From the NCBI GenBank assembly GCA_032622095.1, contig CP136061.1, positions 122,586,754 through 122,650,753 on the forward strand: a stretch of 64,000 nucleotides of DNA. The letters run 5' to 3'. The notes below the pieces were generated by a model. It searched no databases, was not told the origin of the DNA, and saw only the letters and a program-made list of their open reading frames with translations. The DNA is from Siphonodentalium dalli. Its lineage: Eukaryota > Mollusca > Scaphopoda > Gadilida > Siphonodentaliidae. Positions within the stretch are counted from its first letter, which is position 1. Each line of letters begins with the position of its first letter. Positions 10,905-22,430 of the stretch are shown in pieces. The position numbers and the translations under genes are program-made.

Positions 10905-11703
10905 AGGTGCCTAATAATAGGGTCAGCATCAGTGTTCGCCCTGCCGTTAGCCATTTTAGCAAATTGTGAAACAAAATACAAAGTGGCTAAAATAAATATG
11001 CTGGTGGCTAAAAATATGGCTACAGGCTACATGTGGATCATGGACTGAATGACAAAATACCATTCTCGCGTATTAGCAGTGTCAGTAAACACTCTGCTTG
11101 CTAATTAGTTTGACCTAGTTTGACCTGTTAGTTCACAGTGAGAATTGGACAATGAGACTCAAATGCCTATTATGAATAAGTTTATGACAGAGGCAATTAG
11201 TTTGAATAGCCCAACACATTCGGAAGTGTGGATACCACATTTGAACTTTCTCATGAAAATATCAATTGAAGGGCCCCCAATTGATTTGATTTCGAACTTG
11301 CGTTCAGAAAGTTGAAGGATGAGAAATCGCGTAGGATTTTAACAATGTTAGAATTTTGAACGTTATTGTTAATTGTCTGGTGTTGTATATTGTTAGAACT
11401 TATCAGTGCTGATGAGTGAATAAATGTTTATATCGTATAACATCTTGTGCTAATTTATCCCACAGTATGTGGCTAATCATTTTCAAAAGTGGCTAAAATT
11501 ATTGCACAAAGTGCAGCAAAGTGGCTAAATAAATGGCTACAAAGAATTTTGGGTCAGCATGATTATTAATTTTGGAGAAAATTTCCGATGATCCAGCGAT
11601 CACTATTATTTGGCATTGGGGTATCGGGTGAAATTGCTATCACCTTTATTATTTTCAGCCTAAACCATCGCTATTATTAGGCCATCACGATTATTAGGGA
11701 CCT
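10905..11703. mobile_element. Terminal-inverted-repeat element hosting a nested insertion
   Basis: Left end AGGTGCCTAATAATAGGG and right end GATTATTAGGGACCT are inverted copies. Without the nested 621-bp insertion it would be about 170 bp. It interrupts family G copy 2. No target duplication could be fixed. Confidence 0.55.
10930..11550. mobile_element. Nested 621-bp insertion with 10-bp direct repeat
   Basis: Flanked by perfect GGGTCAGCAT at 10920-10929 and 11551-11560. Begins CAGTGTTCGCCCTGCC and ends AATGGCTACAAAGAATTTT; both ends contain repeated AGTGGCTAAA motifs. No coding region. Superfamily not assigned. Confidence 0.6.
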
Positions 11704-11883
11704 GAGAATACTAGCTTAGTCTATACTTCTCTGGGCCTCTGCTGTGAGGAATGGATTTATAAGGAGAAGTGACTCCTCTCTTCAGCATCATCAGGGAGAA
11801 TTGAAGAGAGGCTCCAAACATAAAGCTATTGATCCTATACGGTCAAGAATTTGACAAATACTTTGGAGGTCCTCATATAAAAG

Positions 11884-12146
11884 TTAACCCTTCCATGACT
11901 GGAACTTCCTGAAATTTTGGGAAAACCATGTGCCAGTGCATTCTCTTATATATGTGAGTCTCCCGTAGGGATCCTTGCATATTTAAGAGAATACATTGTC
12001 CTAACAATACTTACATTTACCTTGTAAGCCAGTGCATTCTCTTATATATGCGAGGCTCCCTATGGGAGACTCACATATATTAGAGAATGCACTGGCATAG
12101 GGTCTTTAATGCTGCACCACCGCAGCTCCTGTCATGAAAGGGCTAA
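11884..12146 (+). mobile_element. Family A element, full length
   Basis: TTAACCCTTCCATGACTGG left end, two hairpins, and right end GTCATGAAAGGGCTAA, in which the terminal TTAA has mutated to CTAA. Confidence 0.8.
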
Positions 12147-12834
12147 ATGCCACGATAATTGCTCTGCTTTCTAATTGGTCCCGATATGCATTTTTCCATA
12201 TTTAATTCTGAGTCTTGAAATTTTGTTTTAAATGCCCTCTTAAATGTTTGAATCGCCAGATAGCATTACATACAACATATTCTATATTATATACCATTTA
12301 AAAGAGGAAGCTCCAAAACAATGTATTTTCAACTTATCCAGTCAAATAAACTGTGAACATGTTGTTTTTGTCGAGGTACCGCTGTGTATTCTGAATAGTT
12401 CTGTGCTTAATTTTGATCTGGACTATACTGCCAATCTGTTATTCTCGATGGAAGGGGAATAACTCTATCTCCTATAATTTTGATGCATTTTGGGTAAATA
12501 AAGGGAGGTCCAATCTGAGAATCTCTATCACTTGGAGGGCACTCCTAAGCCACAGCTGTTCTTTATCCTGATGGAATATATATATTTTTGGTTTTATCTA
12601 ATGCCAACAATAGTCAATAACACTGACCCTATAGAAATAATCAGGGACTCAAACATTAATTGGGCCTAAAATTGCTCATAATTTGTGTTGTACAGCCTTT
12701 AATTTTAGATTTTTATGGCTTTGAAAATTGTTCAGTAATCGTCGGGAATTAGTTCTGACCTATGGGAACCCTTGAAATAGTATGAAACGCAAAGAATAAA
12801 GCGATTTGGTTAATATAGTATATTTTTATGAACA
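12147..12834. other. No feature recognised
   Basis: AT-rich intron sequence with no convincing coding stretch; the 72-codon open frame near 12244 shows no family resemblance. Confidence 0.4.
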
Positions 12835-12985
12835 TTTAAAAAATCCCAAATATTAAGTATCTTGTTGAACTAGATTGTAATATCTTTGCTCATGATTAAT
12901 CTGATTTAATGGTGTTTGAATGATGGTCAGTCCTTCTGTAGTGAGTTTAGTTCATATAATTCTTGAGAGAAGTTAGTTCATATTA
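12835..12985. repeat. Family G dispersed repeat, copy 3, split by the family D array
   Basis: Matches GCTCATGATTAATCTGATTT and CCTTCTGTAGTGAGTTTAG of the other G copies. It resumes after the D array at about 17085 with GAGCTGCGTCTGTACTTGC, so D inserted inside it. Confidence 0.6.
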
Positions 12986-12987
12986 TT

Positions 12988-15900
12988 AGCTCAACTTACT
13001 TTTGTAAGTTTGAGCTATTGCCATGGCTTGGTGTCCGTCGTCCGTGTGTGCGCGTGTGTCCGTGTGTCTGTCAACAATTTCCTTTGGCGCGGGCTACAGG
13101 TCGTACCTTTGGTATGATCTTTATGAAATTTTGCATGAATGTTGACATTGACATGTAGATGGGAACGAGTCATTTTGGGGTCATTCGGCCAAAAAACATG
13201 GCCGCTGGTGGCCATCTTGGATTTCAAAATTCAATCCATTGGCGTGGGCTACAGGTCGTACTGTTCGTTTGATCATCATGAAATTTGTCATGGATGTTAA
13301 TATTGACATGTAGATGGGAACGAGTCATTTTGGGGTCGTTCGGCCAAAAAACATGGCCATCAGCAGCCATCTTGGATTTTACTCTTTGCCTGACTAAATT
13401 ATTTGGCGCGGGCGACAGGTCGTACCTTTGGTCTGATCTTTATGAAATTTGTCATGAATGTTGACATTGACATGTAGATGGGAACGAGTCATTTTGGGGT
13501 CATTCGGCCAAAAAACATGGCCGCTGGTGGCCATTTTGGATTTCAAATTTCAATCCATTGGCGCGGGCTACAGGTCGTACTGTTCGTCTGATCATTATGA
13601 AATTTGTCATGGATGTTAATATTGACATGTAGATGGGAACGAGTCATTTAAAAAACATGGCCGCTGGCAGCCATCTTGGATTTTACTCTTTGCATGACTA
13701 AATCATTTGGCGCAGGCTACAGGTCGTAGTTTTGATCAAAACTTCATGAAATTTGTCCTGGATGTTAACAATGACATGTAGATGGGAACGAGTGAATTTG
13801 GGGTTGTTCGGCCAAAAAACATGGCCGCCAGCAGCCATCATGGATTTTACTCTTTGCATGACTAAATCCTTTGGCGCGGGCTACAGGTCATACCTATGGT
13901 CTGATCTTTATGAATTTTGTCATGAATGTTGACATTGACATGTAGATGGGAACGAGTCATTTTGGGGTCATTTGGCCAAAAAACATGGCCGCTGGTGGCC
14001 ATTTTGGATTTCAAAATTCAATCCATTCGCGCGGGCTACAGGTCGTGCTGCTCGTCTGATCATCATGAAATTTGTCATGGATGTTAATATTGACATGTAG
14101 ATGGGAACGAGTCATTTTGGGGTCGTTCAGCCAAAAAACATGGCCACCAGCAGCCATCATGGATTTTACTCTTTGCATGACTAAATCCTTTGGCGCGGGC
14201 TACAGGTCGTACCTTTGGTCTGATCTTTATGAAATTTTGCATGAATGTTGACATTGACATGTAGATGGGAACGAGTCATTTTGGGGTCATTCGGCCAAAA
14301 AACATGGCCGCTGGTGGCCATTTTGGATTTCAAATTTCAATCCATTGGCGCGGGCTACAGGTCGTACTGTTCGTCTGATCATTATGAAATTTGTCATGGA
14401 TGTTAATATTGACATGTAGATGGGAACGAGTCATTTAAAAAACATGGCCGCTGGCAGCCATCTTGGATTTTACTCTTTGCATGACTAAATCCTTTGGCGC
14501 AGGCTACAGGTCGTAGTTTTGATCAAAACTTCATGAAATTTGTCCTGGATGTTAACAATGACATGTAGATGGGAACGAGTGAATTTGGGGTTGTTCGGCC
14601 AAAAAACATGGCCGCCAGCAGCCATCATGGATTTTACTCTTTGCATGACTAAATCCTTTGGCGCGGGCTACAGGTCATACCTATGGTCTGATCTTTATGA
14701 ATTTTGTCATGAATGTTGACATTGACATGTAGATGGGAACGAGTCATTTTGGGGTCATTCGGCCAAAAAACATGGCCGCTGGTGGCCATTTTGGATTTCA
14801 AAATTCAATCCATTCGCGCGGGCTACAGGTCGTGCTGCTCGTCTGATCATCATGAAATTTGTCATGGATGTTAATATTGACATGTAGATGGGAACGAGTC
14901 ATTTTGGGGTCGTTCAGCCAAAAAACATGGCCACCAGCAGCCATCATGGATTTTACTCTTTGCATGACTAAATCCTTTGGCGCGGGCTACAGGTCGTACC
15001 TTTGGTCTGATCTTTATGAAATTTTGCATGAATGTTGACATTGACATGTAGATGGGAACAAGTCATTTTGGGGTCATTCGGCCAAAAAACATGGCCGCTG
15101 GTGGCCATCTTGGATTTCAAAATTCAATCCATTGGCGTGGGCTACAGGTCGTACTGTTCGTTTGATCATCATGAAATTTGTCATGGATGTTAATATTGAC
15201 ATGTAGATGGGAACGAGTCATTTTGGGGTCGTTCGGCCAAAAAACATGGCCGTCAGCAGCCATCTTGGATTTTACTCTTTGCCTGACTAAATCATTTGGC
15301 GCAGGCTACAGGTCGTAGTTTTGGTCTGACCTTTATGAAATTTGTCATGAATATTGATATTGACATGTATATGGGAACGAGTCATTTTGGGGTCATACGG
15401 CCAAAAAACATGGCCGCTGGCAGCCATCTTGGATTTTACTCTTTGCATGACTAAATCATTTGGCGCAGGCTACAGGTTGTAGTTTTGGTCTGACCTTTAT
15501 GAAATTTCTCATGAATATTGATATTGACATGTATATGGGAACGAGTCATTTTGGGGTCATTCGGCCAAAAAACATGGCCGCTGGTGGCCATCTTGGATTT
15601 CAAAATTCAATCCATTGGCGTGGGCTACAGGTCGTACTGTTCGTTTGATCATCATGAAATTTGTCATGGATGTTAACAATGACATGTAGATGGGAACGAG
15701 TGATTTTGGGGTTGTTCGGCCAAAAAACATGGCCGCCAGCAGCCATCATGGATTAAACTCTTTGCATGACTAAATCCTTTGGCGCGGGCTACAGGTCGTA
15801 CCTATGGTCTGATCTTCATGAATTTTGTCAAGAATGTTGACATTGATATGTAGATGGGAACGAGTCATTTTGGGGTCATTCGGCCAAAAAACATGGCCGC

Positions 15901-17060
15901 TGGTGGCCATTTTGGATTTCAAAATTCAATCCATTGGCACGGGCTACATGTCGTGCTGTTCGTCTGATCATCATGAAATTTGTCATGGATGTTAATATTG
16001 ACATGTAGATGGGAACGAGTGATTTTGGGGTCGTTCAGCCAAAAAACATGGCCGCCAGCAGCCATCTTGGATTTTACTCTTTGCATGACTAAATTCTTTG
16101 GCGCGGGCTACAGGTTGTAGCTTTGGTCAGAACTTCATGAAATTTGTCATGGATGTTAACAATGACATGTAGATGGGAACGAGTGATTTTGGGGTCGTTC
16201 GGCTAAAAAACATGGCCGCCAGCAGCCATCTTGGATTTTACTCTTTCAATGACTAAATCCTTTGGCGCGGGTTACAGGTCGTACCTTTGGTCTGACCTTT
16301 ATGAAATTTGTAATGAATATTGATATTGACATGTATATGGGAACGAGTCATTTTGGGGTCATACGGCCAAAAAACATGGCCGCTGGCAGCCATCTTGGAT
16401 TTCAAAATTCAATCCATTGGCACGGGCTACAGGTCGTACTGTTTGTCTGATCATCATGATATTTATCATGGATGTTAATATTAACATGTAGATGGGAACG
16501 AGTCATTTTGGGGTCGTTTGGCTAAAAAACATGTCCGCCAGCAGCCATATTGGATTTTACTCTTTGCATGAATAAATCCTTTGGTGCGGGCTACAGGTCG
16601 TAGCTTTGGTCGGAACTTCAAGAAATTTGTCATGTATGTTAACAATGACATGTAGATGGGAAACGAGTCATTTTGGGGTCGTTCAGCCGAAAAACATGGC
16701 CGCCAGCAGCCATCTTGGATTTTACTCTTTGCATGACTAAATCCATTGGCACAGGCTACAGGTCATACCTTTGATCAGATCATTATGAGATTTGTAAAGG
16801 CTGTAGATGGGAACAAGTCATTTTGGGGTAATTCGGAAAAAAACATGGCTGCCGGTGGCCATTTTAGAATTTACTCTTTGCATCAATAAATCCTTTGGCA
16901 CACCATAATCACCACATCCCTGATCCGATCATTATGAAACCTGTTATGAATGTTGATATTGACATGTACATCTAGTCTTACTTAGATATTTCAATTAGCA
17001 CTTTTCCTTTTCCTCCATTTACTGTCGACCATTAAATTATTCCCCTACCTAAGTTGAGCT
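12988..17060 (+). repeat. Family D: 4.07-kb array of ~155-165-bp monomers, BIV160/pearl-like
   Basis: Bounded by perfect inverted 11-mers AGCTCAACTTA and TAAGTTGAGCT. The left terminus folds as a hairpin (12988-13016), followed by a GTCCGTC/GTGTGTCCGTG tract at 13026-13071, then about 24 tandem monomers marked by GGCGCGGGCTACAGGTCGTA, GACATGTAGATGGGAACGAG, and AACATGGCCGC followed by GCCATCTTGGATT. Alternating monomer types make a ~320-bp dimer. Both the monomer length and the terminal-hairpin-plus-microsatellite setting resemble bivalve BIV160 satellite and pearl elements, which are Helentron-related; this is inferred from structure, not aligned. Open frames across it are repeat translations. 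Confidence 0.85.
13403..14976 (+). repeat. 787-bp higher-order duplication inside the D array
   Basis: Block 13403-14189 recurs as 14190-14976. Diagnostic variants keep exact spacing: TCGTAGTTTTGATCAAAACT at 13722/14509 and GGTCATACCTATGGTCTGAT at 13886/14673. Each block holds five monomers and shares the same monomer deletion. Confidence 0.8.
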
Positions 17061-17147
17061 ACAGTGACATTGACACTTTCATTAAGAGCTGCGTCTGTAC
17101 TTGCTTTATTAGTCTGTATGGTGCCTGGCCTCATCTGAGAGGATTGG

Positions 17148-17335
17148 ATTAATGGCGGGAACTGTGCTGGTGCAACATTAAAGATCATGTGCCAGTGCAT
17201 TCTCTTACAAGGTCAAAGTTAATGTTGTTAGGCCAATGTATTCTCTAATAAATGCAAGACTCCCTGTGGGGGTCTCGCATATTCAGAGAATTCATTGGCA
17301 CAGGGTTTTAAAAATTTCAGGAAGCTCCAGTAAAA
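17148..17335 (-). mobile_element. Family A element, decayed
   Basis: Retains GGTGCAACATTAAAGATCAT, part of one hairpin, a second hairpin in a diverged form near 17229-17300, and CAGGAAGCTCCAGT; both terminal TTAA/CCCTT motifs are degraded. Confidence 0.65.
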
Positions 17336-18284
17336 TGTCATAGCTTCGAAATAATATTTTCGTAAAAGTCTTGGATCTAATGACAGTTTAAGTTCTTTTT
17401 CGTTCCCAAAAATACATGTGTATATTAAACACAATCATGGTGGATTTACCTGGTGTAGACCATAACTGCATCATCATTTTGTTGCGATGGTGGATGTTTA
17501 TATGCGCCAGATAATTATTCTGATATTGAAATAGTTACGGGCATCATTAAAATGTACTTGAAAGCATGCAGTAAAACCACAACTGCGATACCAGTTGAAT
17601 TCAGAAAAATCATCTTTTATGTTGATTAGTTACATACATTTCGAAAGGTTGGAGTGAATAAATTACACCTATATGGTCTATATTTACATTCGGTCAACCA
17701 ATACAAAAACCATTACTCAGTGCCAAGCAACAAATCATAGTAACATCAACGATGTTGAAATGCATGTAAGAAATACACATATTCCAGGTTGCATGTACAT
17801 GAAAGCAAGTTCCGCACCTATTCACCACCCTGGAGTGACAACAGGACCAAATAGTCTGAATTAGTTATGTAATCACATCCAGCAGCCCCATCTTGTTCCC
17901 TGTGGTTTAGTATAAACTCAGAAGTCATACTATTTTTTGCTCAATTTAAAAATCACTCACCAATTAGTGTGCGAAAAACAGTACTGCTCTTTTTGGAGGT
18001 AAGTGGTTTCTATGTGCAGTGGGGCGATTTCCTGGTGAAATTAACCATCTGCATGGTCTTTCATCCACGGTAAAACTTGCATTTTAATCCTTTCTATACT
18101 AAATGGATTTTCTCACTTAGTTATAAAAGTATACTTTGGAATGGTCTGTTATTCAATTGGAGGGGTGTTCAGGTAATAAGAGCAGATGGCAGACAGAAAA
18201 ACATAATACAAGGGCAGAATGATTCATATTCATTAGTTGGAAATGTTCAGATAATAAGTTCAACAATCAAATATGCTTGTGTTT
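17336..18284. other. Mostly unassigned; contains dispersed repeat copy near 17505-17600
   Basis: TAATTATTCTGATATTGAAATAGTTA at 17511-17536 and following sequence resemble 61833-61930. No gene signal was recognised in the rest, including the short frame near 17673. Confidence 0.4.
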
Positions 18285-18880
18285 TGTCCCCTGACGTTCT
18301 CAAAGAAAAGGGGGACTATAGAAACGGGCACTGTCCCTCTCTTTGTCCATCCGTCCGTCGTACTGTCTGTTCATCCGTTCGCCGTATCGTCCGGTCATCC
18401 GTCCGTCCGTCTGTCCGGTCGTCCGTCGGTCACACTTTTGATTACCTTCATGGTGTAGTCATCTCCTCCTACAGATTTCATCCCAGAGATTTGAAACTTC
18501 AGAATATTGTTGCCCATATATTGAAGATGTGCTACATGTATATAGTTGACGGAAAAATTATTTTTTGACGGAGTTATTAACCCTTTTCGACTTAGAACAT
18601 TTCAACATTTTGTATAATTTTCTGTTGGAGGTACGGTACCTTCATGGTGTATAACTCCTCCTAGAGTTTTGATCGTATATATTTGAAACTTCAGAGTATT
18701 GTTGCCCACATATTGGAGATGTGCAACATGTATGTAGATGACGGAAAAAATATTTTTTTACAGCGTTATTAACCCTTTCGACTTAGAACATTTCAACATT
18801 TATTTTAATTTCTTTAACAAAGCGGCATCGACTTGCCACATTGTCGGGGGACACTGTGGTCGGCTGAACTTTTATTGAAC
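18285..18880 (+). mobile_element. Family E element
   Basis: Begins TGTCCCCTGACG, has a (GTCC/GTCCGTC)n tract at about 18346-18430, two ~190-bp units starting ACCTTCATGGTGTA and containing TTTTCGACTTAGAACATTTC, and ends TTGTCGGGGGACACTGTGG. The termini TGTCCCC and GGGGGACA are inverted. Confidence 0.7.
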
Positions 18881-19909
18881 TTATTATCTGAGAATTTCCT
18901 AAGGAACTACACATCAATGAGTAGTTAGTAAAGAAAAGATTATTAATAATTGGATATGACATTTTTGCCCAGAACTGTTTGTTATCGAACTAGGTGAATA
19001 TCGCTTCAATTTGCCCTTAAACTGAGTAATATCATTTTACGACATCACCAATCTGAGTAATATCATTTTACGACATCACAAATCCAAGTAATATGGTTTT
19101 GCGACATGCTGTAACTCTATCTCACTGCTAAATACATTCGGCACATGTTTTTCGAAATCGGACATTTCAACTTTGAATTAGGCAACAAATTCAGACGAAG
19201 TGAGTTCAAATTGTACTAAATAATTTGTAGACATAGATGTTTGTGACGCCACACATTTGAAAGAGTTGTTGATATTACACTGGTACTAAGAGTTACTAAT
19301 TAATAAATAGGATATTACTTGGTTGGTTTGATATTATTGGCCTGATATCAGCCCTCGGTAACCTCATGTCAGCCTAATATAAAACAAACCAAGTAATATT
19401 CTCTAAATATAGCCTAGCGGCTGAAACAATAATTAATCCCGATAAACCAAACCAAAACACTAGAATATAAATAAAAAGGTAAACAGGTTTCGTCAAAGGT
19501 GACCTGTAATCCTGAATACATCTGTAAATATTCCCAATTGATATTTCTTGAAGTTTAAAGTGATGTAAAACACTCCGGTAGTGTGATCAAATAGAAACAG
19601 AGAATAATCTTGCTCAAAGTAGTTATTTTTACGAATATTAATCCAAATTGTCATTCTGATATATTAATTAAATGCAATGACTATTGATGGCAAAATTATT
19701 TGTGTTTGTTTATCATTGATAGTTGCATCACGAATCCAGATGTAAATATTTACAATTGAGCTTTAGTTCAGATGATGTTTTCTATGGAATGTTAAGGTTG
19801 ATTTCTTTGAAATTTTCGGCGATGTTAGTAGAATGCTACATTCTCCAGGTTGGCATAGAGCCTGAGTACTAACGTATCAGTTTCACTCACTGAACAGGTC
19901 CATAATATG
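18881..19909. other. Intergroup region with small repeats
   Basis: Holds a 33-bp tandem motif (GAGTAATATCATTTTACGAC, three copies, ~19024-19110), an inverted repeat (GATATTACTTGGTTGGTTT at ~19312 against AAACAAACCAAGTAATATTC at ~19382), and the second copy of the ~150-bp dispersed repeat at 19555-19700. No gene signal seen. Confidence 0.5.
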
Positions 19910-20185
19910 TCTTTAAGTTCCATGTCCTAAATTTGAGTTCATGTTATTAAATGTCAATGATTTTAACAACGCATTGTTTTAAAATTCAAAGCCGACCAAT
20001 GATATTTGCTTGAAGATGAAGTCCTATGTCCTCTATTTGAGTTCATGTTATTAAATAGCAATGATTTTAAAAACATATTGTCTTAAGATTCAAAGCTGAC
20101 CAATGATATTTGCTTGAAGATGAAGTCCTATATCCTCTATTAGAGTTCATGTTATTAAATATCAATGATTTTAAAAGTGCATTAT
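19910..20185 (+). repeat. 104-bp tandem repeat, about 2.6 copies
   Basis: GAGTTCATGTTATTAAAT recurs at 19935, 20039 and 20143, exactly 104 bp apart. A further diverged unit lies at 21810-21880, just past the family E element, suggesting the E element inserted into this array. Confidence 0.75.
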
Positions 20186-21815
20186 TGTCCCCCGAAAAAA
20201 AAAATTTGGGGGACTATTAAAATAGCCGGTGTCCGTCCGTCCGTCCGTCCGTCCGGAAATGGTTTCCGGATGATAACTTTAGTTTCGGTTATTAGATCAA
20301 AAGCAAATTTCATAGGTGAGTTTATCAGACCAACATAAAGGTCAAGTTCGAATATGGGTTTGCTCCGCCCATTTTTGCGAGAGTTATGGCCCTTTTTGTG
20401 CCCCGACGTTTCCGTCGGAGGACTATAGAAATGACCCTCGTCCGTCCGTCCGTGCGTACGTCTGTCCGTGTGTCTGTGCGTCCGTGCGTCCGAGATTGGG
20501 TACCTTCATGGTGTAATCAACTCCTCCTACAGTTTTAAATGTACAGATTTGAAACTCTGGGATATTGTTCCTAACATGTTGGTGATTTGCAACATCTATA
20601 TAGCTAATCAAAAATAATATTTTTTCCATATTTTTGGGGGGTTTTCGACTTAGAAAATTTGGAACATTTTTGCCTTTTGGATGAGATTGGGTACCTTCAT
20701 GGTGTAATCAACTCCTCCTACAGTTTTAAATGTAGAGATTTGAAACTCTGGGATATTGTTCCTAACATGTTGGTGATTTGCAACATCTATATAGCTAATA
20801 TTTTTTTATGGAGTTATTAACCTTTTTCGACTTAGAAATTTCAACATTTTTTTTTAATTTCTTTAACAAAGCGGCATCGACTTGCCATGTTGTCGGGGGA
20901 CACTGTGGTCTGCTGACCTTTTATTTGACTTGGAAAACCCCTGACAGTTGGTTTCCGGATGATAACTTTAGTAGAGTTAATCGGATTCAAACCAAATTTG
21001 GTATATTACTTTCTCCCAGCAAAACACAGGTCAAGTTCGAACTTGGGTTCTGCCCGACCATTTTTGGCAGAATTATGCCCCTTTTTCGACATAGAAAATT
21101 CAATTTTCTTCTTTTTTTTGGTTTCCGGATGATAACTTGATTTTTGATTGTTTATATGCCAAACCCGTTTTTTTGTGGATTACTTATATCAAAATACAGC
21201 TCAAATTTGAATTTCGGTTTAATCCAATAATTTTTGCGAGAGTTATGGCCCTTTTTTGTCCGCCGACCGGACATATAAAACCCCAAAAGTTGGTGTCCGG
21301 ATGATAACTTTAGTAGAGTTAATCAGATTTAAATCAAATATGGTATGTCTCTTTCTCCCAGCAAAACACAGGTCAAGTTCGAATTCGGGTTCCGCCCGCC
21401 AATTTTCACCAGAGTTATGTCCCTTTTTGACTTAGAATTTTTGCCAATTTGAGGTTACCGGATGAAAACTTTAGTAAATGTGTACTGAATGAAATTAAAT
21501 TTGGTATATGTAGGTTTACTAGCACAAAAGACAGATCAAGTTCGACGAATTTGAGTTTTAACCGATGATTTTGCTCAGAGTTATGGGCTTTTCGACTTAG
21601 AAAATTCAATTTTTCTTGTAATTTTCTTCATTTTGTGCCAATTTGAGGTTATATTTTGACTATAAGAGTTTTTTTTAAGATTTGGTTATTTGTATGCATG
21701 ACAGTAATGAGACAATGCACAAGTGTCTTATCCATATAGTATACTTCTACAAAGCCTCCGATCCAAATGAAGCCACCGGTTCGGGGGACACTGTGGCCGA
21801 GCGGCCTTTTATTTT
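20186..21815 (+). mobile_element. Family E element with a nested family E copy
   Basis: Begins TGTCCCCCGAAAA, then a hairpin partner TTTGGGGGAC and (GTCC)n at 20230-20255. Internal ~170-185-bp units start GGTTTCCGGATGATAACTTT (20264, 20948, 21120, 21293, diverged at 21453). It ends TCGGGGGACACTGTGG at 21781. Interrupted by the copy at 20399-20930. Confidence 0.7.
20399..20930 (+). mobile_element. Family E element nested in another family E element
   Basis: Starts TGCCCCGACGTTTCCGTCGG, has its own GTCCGTCC tract (20440-20490), two ~190-bp units beginning TACCTTCATGGTGTAATC, and ends TGTCGGGGGACACTGTGG. The host sequence on either side (GAGTTATGGCCC left, GGTTTCCGGATG right) belongs to the outer element. 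Confidence 0.65.
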
Positions 21816-22226
21816 AAAATTCAAAGCCGACCAGCGATATATTCTTGAAATTGAAGTTCTATGTCCTCTATTTGAGTTCATGAAATGTGTGAGTGTTAGA
21901 AGCTTCCCACTGTTAATCTCATTTTAAATCTCACATGTGACAGTTTCATATCTTTTAATTTCAGCAGTATATGCTGTGTAACACCTGCGCACTAATGTTC
22001 TGTCTCACTGGTAGTCACTGTCGTTTTGATGTCAACTGATGTGAGCTAGATATTAATTTAAAAAAAATCAATCATCTAAGTCATGTGTCTTAATGTGAAT
22101 GTTTTTAACCTAAGTACAGATCCTGATAGGTTTATATTGAGAGCACTCTTACTTAAACTAGTTGTGGGACTGTCACAGTGGGACTATGGATGTACCCCCC
22201 GCAGTGCAATTCGGCTACAGTTTGGG

Positions 22227-22430
22227 TACAGTAATGGCCTAAATAACCGACTCCTTAACCACAGCATAATTATGGGTAACTTTTCAGGATTTAGTCGGAA
22301 ATATGACTTGTTGCCATTCATCGGAAAGTTCTCACTGATGAATGGCAACAAGCCATATTTCCGAATAAATCCTGAAAAGTTACCCATAATTCTGCTGTGG
22401 TTAAGGAGTCGATTATTTAGGGCATTACTA
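22227..22430. mobile_element. Family B foldback MITE, nearly complete
   Basis: About 204 bp with two arms of ~98 bp pairing almost throughout, from TACAGTAATGGCCTAAATAA to GATTATTTAGGGCATTACTA. The two overlapping opposite-strand open frames here are a consequence of the palindrome. Confidence 0.85.

Noticed and set aside
15460-16450. Two near-identical 62-codon frames as a repeated protein
   Set aside because: They are translations of D monomers; frames are not kept open in other monomers and substitutions are not codon-patterned.
13000-17060. CRISPR-like array
   Set aside because: Repeats and spacers are all one diverged ~160-bp monomer in a eukaryotic intron; there is no short-repeat/unique-spacer pattern.
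18077-18568. 163-codon open frame as a gene
   Set aside because: Its second half translates the family E (GTCC)n tract (repeated SVRPSV-like residues) and it spans the element boundary; no family resemblance.
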